Below, in pieces: positions 8,058 to 15,657 of a stretch of 64,000 nucleotides of DNA. Location: positions 1 to 64,000 of the forward strand of contig JAJPIW010000021.1 in the NCBI GenBank assembly GCA_021324575.1. Reading direction: 5' to 3'. Position numbers and translations under genes: made by a program. Position 1 is the first letter of the stretch; each line of letters starts with the position of its first letter. Source of the stretch: Intrasporangiaceae bacterium (GTDB lineage Bacteria; Actinomycetota; Actinomycetes; Actinomycetales; Dermatophilaceae). Below the pieces are notes generated by a model. That model made no database searches and was not told the DNA's origin. It saw only the letters and a program-made list of their open reading frames with translations.

Positions 8058-8094
8058 CCCACCTCTGCGAGGTCGGACGCCTCGCAGAGGTGGG
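8058..8094 (+). terminator. Strong hairpin terminator after the Asp-box gene
   Basis: CCCACCTCTGCGAGG (8058-8072) pairs perfectly with CCTCGCAGAGGTGGG (8080-8094) around a 7-nt loop, 27 bp after the stop. There is no T-run, as is common for actinobacterial terminators. Confidence 0.85.
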
Positions 8095-8150
8095 GACTGA
8101 CCCGGCCGGGCGGACTACCCACATCCCGCGCGGCGCTGGTTTGATGGACC

Positions 8151-10106
8151 ATGGCCGCCGACCGCGATACCGAGCCGATGACCGACGGCCGGCGGCCGGC
8201 CTGTGTCACGATGACTGGGGTCACCAGCGGCTCGCTGGCCGAGCAGCTCGCCGCAGCGACCCGTCGGCTTGCGCTCACACCACGCGGGCCTGCCGTGGTC
8301 CTGACCCGGCTGTCTCCGCCCACTCCCGCGTCCGCGGTGGTCGTCGAGGCCGTGGTCGACCTGCTCCACGACGCCGGCTGCGCGCCGGTGTCGGTGGCCG
8401 GCCGGGTGACCGCCCCCGACCGCGACCGCGGTCATCGCACGGTCGCCGCCCTCGCCGAGGGTGCCGGGCTCCACGGCCGCACACCACGCGGCCGCTCCTA
8501 CTCCATCGTCGACCTCGGGGACGAGCTCGAGCCTGCGCCGGTGCCTGAGGCGAGCGTGTTGTCCGGCCGGCCGATCGCGAAGGCCTGGGCGGGCGCCACG
8601 ACCAGGGTCGTCATCGCCCGCGCCGTCACCGACCTCATGGACGGGTATGCCGGTTCGCTCGCGACGCTGCTCGCGGCCGCGCCCGAGGTGGCTGAAGCCG
8701 AGGATGCAGACGTGGGGACCGACCTCGCGGCATACCTGCCGGTCGACCTCGTCGTCGTCGACGCGCTGGCTGCCGCCGTGGGCGCCGACGGAGGGCGCCG
8801 ACCGCGGCTGCTGGACAGCCGGACCCTCGTCGTGGCCACCGATCCGGTGCTCGCGGACACGGCGACCGCCGCGCTGCTCGGCCAGGACCGGTCCTCATCC
8901 CGGGTCGTCCAGCGGGCCATCGCCCGGCGAGGCTCGCCGACCGGCGCGATCGAGGGTTCGCTGGCGCCGCTGCCGGGCGTGAGCGGACCGCCGCCACGGC
9001 TCCGGGAGGCGGCGCGGGCACTGGCTACCGAGCCCCGACTCGGGCGGGTGCTTGCCGCGGCCGTCGGCGGCCCGGACGTCGGCGCCGAGCCCGACGACGC
9101 CGTCCTCGGCGCGCTCCGGTCCTTCCTCACCCCGCTCATCGACGCGGCCGGTCAGGCCGACCAGGCCCTGGCGCTGGAAGCCGTCCTGACTGCTGCGCAC
9201 CTGCTCGCCCACGGCCGGGTCGCCGCCGCCACCGGTCTGGCCAAGGACGCCGTCGACCGACGCGAAGTGCCGCTCGGCTTCGACCCGGCCGACCACCACA
9301 CGGCATACGACGAGTTGCAAGACCTCGTCTCCTCGATCGAGGACCTGCTCGACGGCCTGCCCGCCAACGCCGACGGCATGCGTTGGCGCGCCGTCGACGG
9401 CGCGACCGTCTTCGAGATGAGCCGCCACATCCGGGCGCCGTTCGACGCCTTCGTCGCCCGGGTCGACGTCGGAGCGGGGATCAGCATGATGGCCGACTAC
9501 CTCGGCGGTCGGCGGATCGTCGTGCCCGGTGGTCCGGACCCGGCACGGGTGCGGCAGGCCGAGCGCAACCTGTACCTGCCGCAGCCGAACTACCTGGCGA
9601 TCTGGGGTGGGCTGCCGATCGACGTCTGCAAGATCGAGCTGGTCGAGCGCGGCCCCGACCGGCACCGGCTGACCTGGCAGACGATCAGCAGCCCGAACGG
9701 CTCCGCCACCTACGACGACGGCAGCCTCACCTTCGACCGGGTCCCCGACGGCGTCGTGGCGACCGTCCGCGGCCGGCAGCGCTTCGCTCTCCCGCCGGCC
9801 TGGGCCGGGGTGAACCTCGACGCGTGGCCGGAGGTGCGAGACCCGCTGCTCGAGGAGGCGTACCGCCGGTTCTTCACGACCACGTTCGACAACCTCGAGG
9901 CCTGCTACGAGGGTCGCGACTACCGGATCGGCCGCCCCGCACCGGACCCGACCGAGCCGCTGGTGACCGAGACGATCGCGCTGCTGCTCGGCGCGGCCAA
10001 GGACTGGCTCGACGAGCACGGCGCCGGCGGGCTGGTGGGCAACTCGGCACAGACGGTCGGTGTCGTGGACGCCCAAGGATTTCGACACGTCAGCGGGCGG
10101 CGATGA
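8151..10106 (+). CDS. DUF362-like protein with a C-terminal SRPBCC-like part
   Basis: 651 residues. The first half (about 45-270) resembles DUF362: V-V-L-T-R-L-S-P-P opening strand, V-V-E-A-V-V-D-L-L-H-D-A-G, and later A-G-A-T-T-R-V-V-I-A-R and L-V-V-A-T-D-P-V-L-A-D. The ferredoxin cysteines seen in some DUF362 proteins are absent. The last about 200 residues (F-D-A-F-V-A-R-V-D-V-G, the aromatic N-Y-L-A-I-W-G-G-L-P, R-L-T-W-Q-T-I-S-S-P-N-G-S) look like an SRPBCC ligand-binding fold ending near the D-N-L-E-A-C-Y-E helix. Its stop overlaps the epimerase start (ATGA), so the pair is translationally coupled. Both domain calls are from sequence pattern; the function of the fusion is unknown. Confidence 0.6.
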   Translation: MAADRDTEPMTDGRRPACVTMTGVTSGSLAEQLAAATRRLALTPRGPAVVLTRLSPPTPASAVVVEAVVDLLHDAGCAPVSVAGRVTAPDRDRGHRTVAALAEGAGLHGRTPRGRSYSIVDLGDELEPAPVPEASVLSGRPIAKAWAGATTRVVIARAVTDLMDGYAGSLATLLAAAPEVAEAEDADVGTDLAAYLPVDLVVVDALAAAVGADGGRRPRLLDSRTLVVATDPVLADTATAALLGQDRSSSRVVQRAIARRGSPTGAIEGSLAPLPGVSGPPPRLREAARALATEPRLGRVLAAAVGGPDVGAEPDDAVLGALRSFLTPLIDAAGQADQALALEAVLTAAHLLAHGRVAAATGLAKDAVDRREVPLGFDPADHHTAYDELQDLVSSIEDLLDGLPANADGMRWRAVDGATVFEMSRHIRAPFDAFVARVDVGAGISMMADYLGGRRIVVPGGPDPARVRQAERNLYLPQPNYLAIWGGLPIDVCKIELVERGPDRHRLTWQTISSPNGSATYDDGSLTFDRVPDGVVATVRGRQRFALPPAWAGVNLDAWPEVRDPLLEEAYRRFFTTTFDNLEACYEGRDYRIGRPAPDPTEPLVTETIALLLGAAKDWLDEHGAGGLVGNSAQTVGVVDAQGFRHVSGRR

Positions 10107-11269
10107 GAGTCGCGGTCACGGGCGCGACCGGCCTGGTCGGTGGACAGGTCGCTCGGGCGGCCCTGGATGCGGGGCACGAGGTCGTGGCCATCACCCGCTC
10201 CGGGACGGGCGCCACGCTGGCCCTCGGTGACCGCCGGGTCGCCCGCGTCACCGCGGCACTTACCGACCGGGCCGGTCTGCGCCGGGCCCTCGACGGGTGC
10301 GACGGCCTGCTGCACTGCGCCGCCGTCTACGCCTTCGGGCCTGAGCACGAGGAGCAGGTGCGCGGGGTGAACGTCGCCGGGACCCGGGCCATCCTGGAGG
10401 CCGCCGCCGACGTCGGGACCGCCCGGGCCGTGGTCACGACCTCCAGCGTGACCCGCGGCTCGAGTCGCGAACCCCTCGCCCGCAGCGAGCACGACCTGCT
10501 CGGCGACGAGCCCGCGCCGGCCTACTACGAGAGCAAGGTCGCCCAGGAGGAAGCCGCCCTCGAGGTCGGGTCGCGCCGCGGGATCGAGGTGGTCCTGGCC
10601 CTGCCGACCCTGGTCCTCGGCGGCCCCTACCGCAGGCTCGGGCCGAGCAACGCGATCGTCCTGCGGTACCTCCTCGACCCGACCCGCAGCACCTTCGCCG
10701 GTGGTGGCAACCTCGTCGATGCGCGCGACGTGGGGGCGGGGCACGTCTTGCTCCTCGACTCCGGCACGCCCGGGCAGCGCTACCTTCTCGGCGGCGACAA
10801 CCTCAGCTGGCGAGCCGTCCACAGCCTGGTAGCCGACCTGACCGGCCTGCCCGGGCCGTACGCCGAGGTACCCGCCGGCGTGGCTTCGGCGCTCGCGGCG
10901 ACCGACGAGTGGTGGAGTCGGCTCACCGCGCGGCCGGCCCTGTCCACGCGGGAGGAGGCGGCCACGATCGGCCGGCACTACTGGTACGCCAGCGACCGGG
11001 CAGCCGATCTGGGGTATGCCGCGCGGCCGGCCCGCGCGACCGTCGCGGCTGCCGTCGGCTGGCTCGCGGTCAGCCCGGACCTGCCCCGCTGGCTGCGCGA
11101 GAGCCTGCGGCTGCACCCCGATGTGCGTGCAGCACGCGAGCTCGTGCCGGCGCCGCTGCCCGAGCTGGGCGAGCCGCCCGAGCCGGGCGACGGGTCAGCA
11201 GCGGCCGCCGTCAGGCCTCGACCTCGACGGCCACCGCCACGGTCGCCTCGTCGCCCCCAGACACGGTGA
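10103..11269 (+). CDS. NAD(P)-dependent epimerase/dehydratase (extended SDR)
   Basis: 388 residues. The N-terminus R-V-A-V-T-G-A-T-G-L-V-G-G-Q-V is the Rossmann G-x-x-G-x-x-G site. The catalytic pair Y-x3-K is in Y-Y-E-S-K-V-A-Q-E-E (about residues 136-140), with T-T-S-S-V-T as the Ser/Thr strand before it. It resembles dihydroflavonol reductase/NAD-epimerase proteins acting on sugars or lipid ketones. The ATG overlaps the stop of the DUF362-SRPBCC gene, implying a joint pathway. The last about 50 residues are Arg/Pro-rich and overlap the convergent phasin-like gene by 59 bp, so the C-terminal tail is probably dispensable. Confidence 0.88.
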   Translation: MRVAVTGATGLVGGQVARAALDAGHEVVAITRSGTGATLALGDRRVARVTAALTDRAGLRRALDGCDGLLHCAAVYAFGPEHEEQVRGVNVAGTRAILEAAADVGTARAVVTTSSVTRGSSREPLARSEHDLLGDEPAPAYYESKVAQEEAALEVGSRRGIEVVLALPTLVLGGPYRRLGPSNAIVLRYLLDPTRSTFAGGGNLVDARDVGAGHVLLLDSGTPGQRYLLGGDNLSWRAVHSLVADLTGLPGPYAEVPAGVASALAATDEWWSRLTARPALSTREEAATIGRHYWYASDRAADLGYAARPARATVAAAVGWLAVSPDLPRWLRESLRLHPDVRAARELVPAPLPELGEPPEPGDGSAAAAVRPRPRRPPPRSPRRPQTR

Positions 11270-11915
11270 GGGTGCCGGTGTAGCCAGCCCCTGGCGTCAC
11301 GACGTCGGAAGCCAGGTCGACCTCGACCGTGATCTGGTGGTCGCCGCCCGCGGGGATGGTCACCCGGGCCGGCTCGACGCGCAGCTCGAGCGCGACCGAC
11401 GCCCCCGCCTGGTCAACCAGCCCGCTCGGTGTGAGCTCGACGCGTCGGGCGCGCGGGTGCCGGTTGACCACGGTGACCGTCGCCTGGGCGGTCTGGCCGG
11501 GCGCGCCCCTGAGGGTCAGCTGCGTGGGTCGCCCCGGATCGTCACCCTCCGCGTCTGGCGCCGGCTCGGCGGACCGGTCGGCGCCGGCTCGCTGGCCGGA
11601 GCTGCGCCCGTATGCCGCCGCGGCGCGGGTCTCGGTGAGCACGCGAGCCGCGGCGCGGTTGCCGAGGCTGACGACCGCCCCGGCATACTCCAGGCCCAGC
11701 TTGCCCACCTCCTGCCAGTAGCGAGTGCCCTCGCGGCCCATCGCGTCCAGGTAGGCCCGGCCCGCGCTGGTCTGGTCGAGCTCGCCGGCCAGGGTGGCGC
11801 GGCCGAGCTCGATCGAGCGCTTGGCGAGGTTGGCCTGGGCGGCCAGCGCCTGCCGGGCCAGCTCGGTCACCTTGGCCAGCGTCTGGTCCGGGTCGGTCGA
11901 TCCTGTGTCAGTCAT
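11211..11915 (-). CDS. Phasin-like helical protein with C-terminal Ig-like domain
   Basis: 234 residues, last gene of the five-gene operon. The first half is long amphipathic helix: D-Q-T-L-A-K-V-T-E-L-A-R-Q-A-L, then A-N-L-A-K-R-S-I-E-L-G-R-A-T-L and Y-W-Q-E-V-G-K-L-G-L-E-Y-A, a pattern like phasins or other particle-coating proteins. A Pro/Asp-rich linker (about 115-140) leads to a beta-sandwich of the type V-E-P-A-R-V-T-I-P-A-G-G-D-H-Q-I-T-V-E-V, similar to the neighbouring Ig-like protein. The ATG at 11913-11915 has AGGAG close upstream; longer frames lack family-like sequence. It lies 10 bp behind the Cys-rich gene. Phasin similarity is by helical pattern only. Confidence 0.62.
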   Translation of the reverse strand: MTDTGSTDPDQTLAKVTELARQALAAQANLAKRSIELGRATLAGELDQTSAGRAYLDAMGREGTRYWQEVGKLGLEYAGAVVSLGNRAAARVLTETRAAAAYGRSSGQRAGADRSAEPAPDAEGDDPGRPTQLTLRGAPGQTAQATVTVVNRHPRARRVELTPSGLVDQAGASVALELRVEPARVTIPAGGDHQITVEVDLASDVVTPGAGYTGTLTVSGGDEATVAVAVEVEA

Positions 11916-11925
11916 CGCAGTCTCC

Positions 11926-12768
11926 TCAACAACAGCAGCCGCAGTCGCAGCCGACATCGACGGGGTCGCAGTCGGCCGGCAGCACGACGACGGCGACCCG
12001 CACCGGGCGGGCACAGCCCTCGAACCGGACATCGGCGTAGGAGCTCGAACACGCGGCGACGTCGGTGAGCCGTCCGCGGGGCTCGGCGCCACTCGACGTC
12101 ACCGACGTGGTGTCCTGACCCTGGCCGTCCTGGCCCTTGACGTCCTGACCCTCGACGGTGCCGGCCAGGTCGGTCGCCGAGCCGGTCACCGTGACGAGCA
12201 GCCGCACGATGGCGTCCTCGCACGGGCCGAGCACGACCTTGTGCTGCTCCAGCTCTGCCCGGATCTCGACACCGTCCCCGCTGCATACCTGCCACGGCCC
12301 GACCTCGAGGGCCACCTCGCGCTCACGCCGCCACGGGTTACTCACCCGGAAGGGGATGACCCGGCGCTCGCCCGCCCGGGTCTTGACGACGACGTCGGCC
12401 TCGGGAACGCAGCAGGCACACCGGTCCTCGCAGCACCCGCCGGCCGGCGCCGAGCCGCAGCCACAGTCCGGCTTCGCGCCCCTGGAGAGCAGGTCGACGC
12501 CGACGACCGAGCCGCCGCCGCACCCGCATCCGCCGCTGCCCTTGTCGTGACGGTCACGATGGTGCTCGCCCCCATGGTGGTCGTGGTGCCGACCATGCGG
12601 CTTGCCCGAGGGCGGCATACCAAATGCCTGTGCACCCGCATCGGCGATCGGGGCCCAGGCCTGGACCCACTGGTCCCACGCCGTCCCCGACTGGTCGAGC
12701 CATTGCTGGGCGGCGTCGGCGAGGCCGGTGCGCAGGGTGGACAGGTAGTCCGGAGCAGTGGTGGTCAT
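11926..12768 (-). CDS. Cys/His-rich, probably metal-binding protein
   Basis: 280 residues. After about 50 helical residues (W-L-D-Q-S-G-T-A-W-D-Q-W) comes a His-rich run (H-G-R-H-H-D-H-H-G-G-E-H-H, about 58-70) and two Cys clusters: G-G-C-G-C-G-G-G and, after a short spacer, C-G-C-G-S-A-P-A-G-G-C-C-E-D-R-C-A-C-C. A beta-rich middle resembles the Ig-like proteins next door (V-I-P-F-R-V-S-N-P-W). The C-terminus ends in C-D-P-V-D-V-G-C-D-C-G-C-C-C. More than 15 Cys in a cytoplasm-type protein without signal peptide suggests metal or cluster binding. Start ATG overlaps the stop of the upstream gene (ATGA). I know no named family for it. Confidence 0.65.
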   Translation of the reverse strand: MTTTAPDYLSTLRTGLADAAQQWLDQSGTAWDQWVQAWAPIADAGAQAFGMPPSGKPHGRHHDHHGGEHHRDRHDKGSGGCGCGGGSVVGVDLLSRGAKPDCGCGSAPAGGCCEDRCACCVPEADVVVKTRAGERRVIPFRVSNPWRREREVALEVGPWQVCSGDGVEIRAELEQHKVVLGPCEDAIVRLLVTVTGSATDLAGTVEGQDVKGQDGQGQDTTSVTSSGAEPRGRLTDVAACSSSYADVRFEGCARPVRVAVVVLPADCDPVDVGCDCGCCC

Positions 12769-13430
12769 GACGATGCCTCCGTGGCGGTTCGGGGTAGGAC
12801 GATGACGTCGAAGTCGTCGGTGCCGACGGGCACGTGGGCGATGTGCCGACGGGTCGGGTCCAGGCCGGTCGGCACGGTGAGCCGAGCCGAGAGGATGACC
12901 GTTGCGCCCGGCGCGACGGTCGGCGGCCTGGTGAGGGAGAGGGTGATGTCCGGGCCGGCCTCGCCGCCGTCGTCGGTGCGGGCTCGAGTCCGGGTCGCCA
13001 GCGGGATCGGCACGTTGCCGTGGTTGACGACGTGCAGCGTGACCGTCTGCCGGCCCGGGTGGGCCAGGACCCGCCCAGGACTGACCCGCAGGCTCGGCCG
13101 TGCCTCCACGAGGAGCCGGGCGGAGCGTCGTATGCCGCCGACCTCGACCTCCGCGTCGTGCTCGCCGGGAGGCGTCGACGGGTCGAGCCGGAAGACCACC
13201 GGTATCTGGGCGGTCTCACCCGGCGGGATCAGGGCGGACGCCGACGCGGCGAGACTGGGCTCGCCGTCGCGATGGAGCACCAGTCCGCGGACCGCGACCC
13301 GCTCCTGCACGGCGTTCTCGACCGAGACGACAGTTTGGAGCCGGTCCGGGGGGCCGCTGATGACCAGGGCTGCGGGGGGCTTGGCGGGCTTGGCCGCCGG
13401 ACGGCGAGTACGGGGCGCGGTCGGGGTCAT
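12765..13430 (-). CDS. Protein with two Ig-like/COG1470-type beta domains
   Basis: 221 residues, no signal peptide. After a basic, Ala/Pro-rich start (R-T-R-R-P-A-A-K-P-A-K-P) two beta-sandwich repeats can be recognised: one with L-I-P-P-G-E-T-A-Q-I-P-V-V-F-R-L and P-P-G-E-H-D-A-E-V-E-V, the second with V-V-N-H-G-N-V-P-I-P-L and V-A-P-G-A-T-V-I-L-S-A-R-L-T-V-P. These are the signatures of NEW3/COG1470-like domains, usually structural or adhesive. ATG at 13428-13430 overlaps the preceding stop (ATGA) and its own stop overlaps the next start, so translation is coupled on both sides. The function in the operon is unknown; absence of an export signal suggests an intracellular assembly. Confidence 0.65.
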   Translation of the reverse strand: MTPTAPRTRRPAAKPAKPPAALVISGPPDRLQTVVSVENAVQERVAVRGLVLHRDGEPSLAASASALIPPGETAQIPVVFRLDPSTPPGEHDAEVEVGGIRRSARLLVEARPSLRVSPGRVLAHPGRQTVTLHVVNHGNVPIPLATRTRARTDDGGEAGPDITLSLTRPPTVAPGATVILSARLTVPTGLDPTRRHIAHVPVGTDDFDVIVLPRTATEASS

Positions 13431-13879
13431 AGGTCGATCACCACCGGACCGAAGTCCTCCGGACGGATGTGGGTCGTCGTGCTGCCGCGGACCGTCAACG
13501 CGAACAGCTCGAGTCCCAGCACCGACCAGCCCCACGTCTGCTCGTAGGGCGTGCACACCTCGGTCGCGGGGGGCGGCCCGAGGACGAGCCGTACGCAGGT
13601 GTCGACCGCGACCGGCTTGAGGTCGACGCTCGACGTCGTCTCTACCGCCGAGCTGCTGTTGACCGTCGCGGTGCTGTTCACCGTTGAGTCGCTGTTCACC
13701 GTCGACGTCGTCGTCACGGGCTCGAGGGTGATCGTCGCGTCGGAGTGGACCGTGTTGTCGCCGCCGAGGGTGAGCTTCATGTTGTCGAGCCCGGTGAGGG
13801 TCGACGTGACGTCGGCGGTCACGTCCGAGCTGAAGGTGTTCCCGCCGAAGACGGTGGTGTCAATGGTGTAGTCGGCCAT
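13427..13879 (-). CDS. Conserved protein of unknown function, Thr/Ser-rich N-terminus
   Basis: 150 residues. The first about 90 are a Thr/Ser/Val/Asp-rich beta-like stretch with near repeats (T-S-T-V-N-S-D-S-T-V-N-S-T-A-T-V-N-S). The C-terminal about 60 form the conserved part: V-A-V-D-T-C-V-R-L-V-L-G-P-P-P-A-T-E-V, then P-Y-E-Q-T-W-G-W-S-V-L-G-L-E-L-F-A-L-T. I have an impression of related unnamed bacterial proteins with this G-P-x-P-x-T and P-Y-x4-G pattern, but no function. The ATG at 13877-13879 has AGGAG seven bases upstream and shares its last base with the upstream stop; the stop overlaps the next ATG. Confidence 0.62.
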   Translation of the reverse strand: MADYTIDTTVFGGNTFSSDVTADVTSTLTGLDNMKLTLGGDNTVHSDATITLEPVTTTSTVNSDSTVNSTATVNSSSAVETTSSVDLKPVAVDTCVRLVLGPPPATEVCTPYEQTWGWSVLGLELFALTVRGSTTTHIRPEDFGPVVIDL

Positions 13880-15123
13880 CACTGGGCTCCTGTGGCATCG
13901 GGTGTCTCGGGCGGGCTCACGAGGTAGGAGTGGTGGAAGCCGAGCCGTGGGTCGCCGAAGGCGCCGACGGTGTTGTCGAACTCCTGGAGCTCGGGAAGCA
14001 CGACCCGGTCGCGCAGCTCCAGGGACGGGTAGTCGTAGACGGTGATGTGGTTCTGTCCGCGGTTGGCCGTGAAGAGCAGGGTCTGGTCAGCGGACAGCTG
14101 GCAGGCGTAGATCCCGTCGATCAGGGCGCCACGGCTCACCTTGAGCGCTTCGGCATACAGGTGGGAGTTGCCGAAGAAGTTGCCGCGCATGAAGGACTCG
14201 GCGACCGTTGCCGTGGACTGGCGGGTCAGCGCGAGCGAGTCGAGGACACCGGGGTGCTCGTCGATGACCCGGTGAGTGGTCATGGTGAGGAGGTCGACAA
14301 GAACGACGGTGTGGCTGCCGCCGGTGCAGAAGATCAGCTCGGAGTCCGAGATCGTCACATCGGAGTTGATGTGCGCCGGGACCTCCCGGTTGGCCGACCA
14401 GTGCCGAAGCACCTGCCCGTGCTCGGCGTCGATCTCGAAGGCGTACTGGGTCAGCCAGGCCATCCCCCAGCGTTCCCAGTTGGTCCCGTCGGAGGGTTGG
14501 ACTCGGAAGGAGACGGCGTAGAAGACGTCGAGCACGGGATGGCAGACGACGTGCCAGCACGTGGTCGGGAGCGGCACGCGGCTGACCTCGCCCGTCACCG
14601 TGTCGAGGATGCCGACCTCCTTGGCCTCCCCGAAGGTCGGGTGGTCCATCCCGCCATAGACGATGTAGCGCCCGGACGCGGTCCGCTTCATCGCGTGCGG
14701 GATCTTCACCGCATGGGGGGCGAGCCTCTCGGCCTTGGTCAGCCGGTTGAGGTCGAACTTCCAGAGGTGCTCGCCGATACACGTGACGAACTGGGTGTCG
14801 TCGAGCCAGACCAGGTGGGTGCTGCCCTTGATGGCGGTGTCGGGCACCTCGAAGCGGAGCGTCGACACACGGTCGGCCTCCTCCAGGGTGGCCAGGTCGT
14901 AGAAGAGCAGGTGCTGGCCGGTGTTGCCGAGGAAGCCAACTCGTCGGCTCGGGTCGACATTCGGGGCGTGCCCGCCCGAGGCCCCGGCGAAGTACTGCAC
15001 CTTGTAGGCGTGGTCTCCCGTGGCCGGGTCGTAGTGGAACAGGCACACACCGGCCCGGCCCTCGAGGCCGTTCAACCCGTTGCCGTCGAGAGCCACGTGA
15101 AATGCGTAAGGGTAACTTCGCAC
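13879..15123 (-). CDS. Beta-propeller protein, first gene of an uncharacterised operon
   Basis: 414 residues, no signal peptide. Repeating units of strand-turn-strand type (V-G-F-L-G-N-T-G-Q-H-L-L-F-Y-D-L, T-Q-F-V-T-C-I-G-E-H-L-W-K-F-D-L, R-Y-I-V-Y-G-G-M-D-H, L-I-F-C-T-G-G-S-H-T-V-V-L-V-D) suggest a seven-bladed propeller of the YncE/lactonase kind. Histidines recur at blade ends (G-G-H-A-P, T-C-W-H-V-V-C-H, P-A-H-I-N-S-D, G-N-S-H-L-Y, G-F-H-H-S-Y), which could form a metal site like the four-His iron site of carotenoid oxygenases; that is conjecture. Start GTG at 15123. The stop overlaps the next gene, opening a five-gene leftward operon. Confidence 0.65.
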   Translation of the reverse strand: MRSYPYAFHVALDGNGLNGLEGRAGVCLFHYDPATGDHAYKVQYFAGASGGHAPNVDPSRRVGFLGNTGQHLLFYDLATLEEADRVSTLRFEVPDTAIKGSTHLVWLDDTQFVTCIGEHLWKFDLNRLTKAERLAPHAVKIPHAMKRTASGRYIVYGGMDHPTFGEAKEVGILDTVTGEVSRVPLPTTCWHVVCHPVLDVFYAVSFRVQPSDGTNWERWGMAWLTQYAFEIDAEHGQVLRHWSANREVPAHINSDVTISDSELIFCTGGSHTVVLVDLLTMTTHRVIDEHPGVLDSLALTRQSTATVAESFMRGNFFGNSHLYAEALKVSRGALIDGIYACQLSADQTLLFTANRGQNHITVYDYPSLELRDRVVLPELQEFDNTVGAFGDPRLGFHHSYLVSPPETPDATGAQ

Positions 15124-15288
15124 CGGGATCGGCCCATCTCGTTGCGAGCGGACCGCGCTGGGCCGCCACGTGTGCTCAGACTAGCGGGATCTGGGCCCGG
15201 CGGGCAGGGCTCCCGTTCGGTCGGTCGCCGGCTCGGTCCCGGTGCTCCCCCGCACACACTCCTTCGGCTGGGGCCGCGAACGAAGGGC

Positions 15289-15645
15289 TCAGTCCTTGTG
15301 AGGAGCCGTCCCAAGGACATCGGCGACGGGGAAGCGGCGCCGCGACGTCTCGAGCTTCTGCCGCGCTGACCCAAGAAGGTCGATGTCGAGGACGTCGGCG
15401 AGCGCGAGGAGGTAGATGAGCACGTCGGACATCTCCTCGGATGCCCGCTCCTGTCGCCGACCGGCGGAAAACTCGCCCCGTGCGTCACCAGCCGGGACCC
15501 ACTGGAACAATTCCGCGAGCTCGCCCACCTCACCGACAAGGGCGAGGATGAGCGACTTCGGGTCGTGGAACTGGCGCCAGTCGCGCTCGTCGGTGAACTG
15601 CCGGAGATCGGCCTGGAGCTTGGCAAGGGAGTCAGCGCCGGTCAC
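15289..15645 (-). CDS. MazG-like nucleotide pyrophosphohydrolase
   Basis: 118 residues, the size of single-domain RS21-C6/MazG dNTP pyrophosphatases. The magnesium-binding signature is present in two helices: G-E-V-G-E-L-A-E-L-F-Q-W (E-x2-E, about 37-48) and E-R-A-S-E-E-M-S-D-V-L-I-Y-L (E-x3-D, about 66-79). Family members hydrolyse (d)NTPs to monophosphates plus pyrophosphate, for house-cleaning or nucleotide depletion. Start GTG at 15643-15645. It follows the nuclease-helicase gene by 12 bp on the same strand, so the two form an operon. The pairing suggests a joint job in nucleic-acid surveillance or phage defence (inference). Confidence 0.88.
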   Translation of the reverse strand: MTGADSLAKLQADLRQFTDERDWRQFHDPKSLILALVGEVGELAELFQWVPAGDARGEFSAGRRQERASEEMSDVLIYLLALADVLDIDLLGSARQKLETSRRRFPVADVLGTAPHKD

Positions 15646-15657
15646 GGCCGCATCATC

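Noticed and set aside
8151-10106. DUF362 protein as an iron-sulfur ferredoxin-type enzyme
   Set aside because: No C-x2-C-x2-C cluster motif is present in the sequence.
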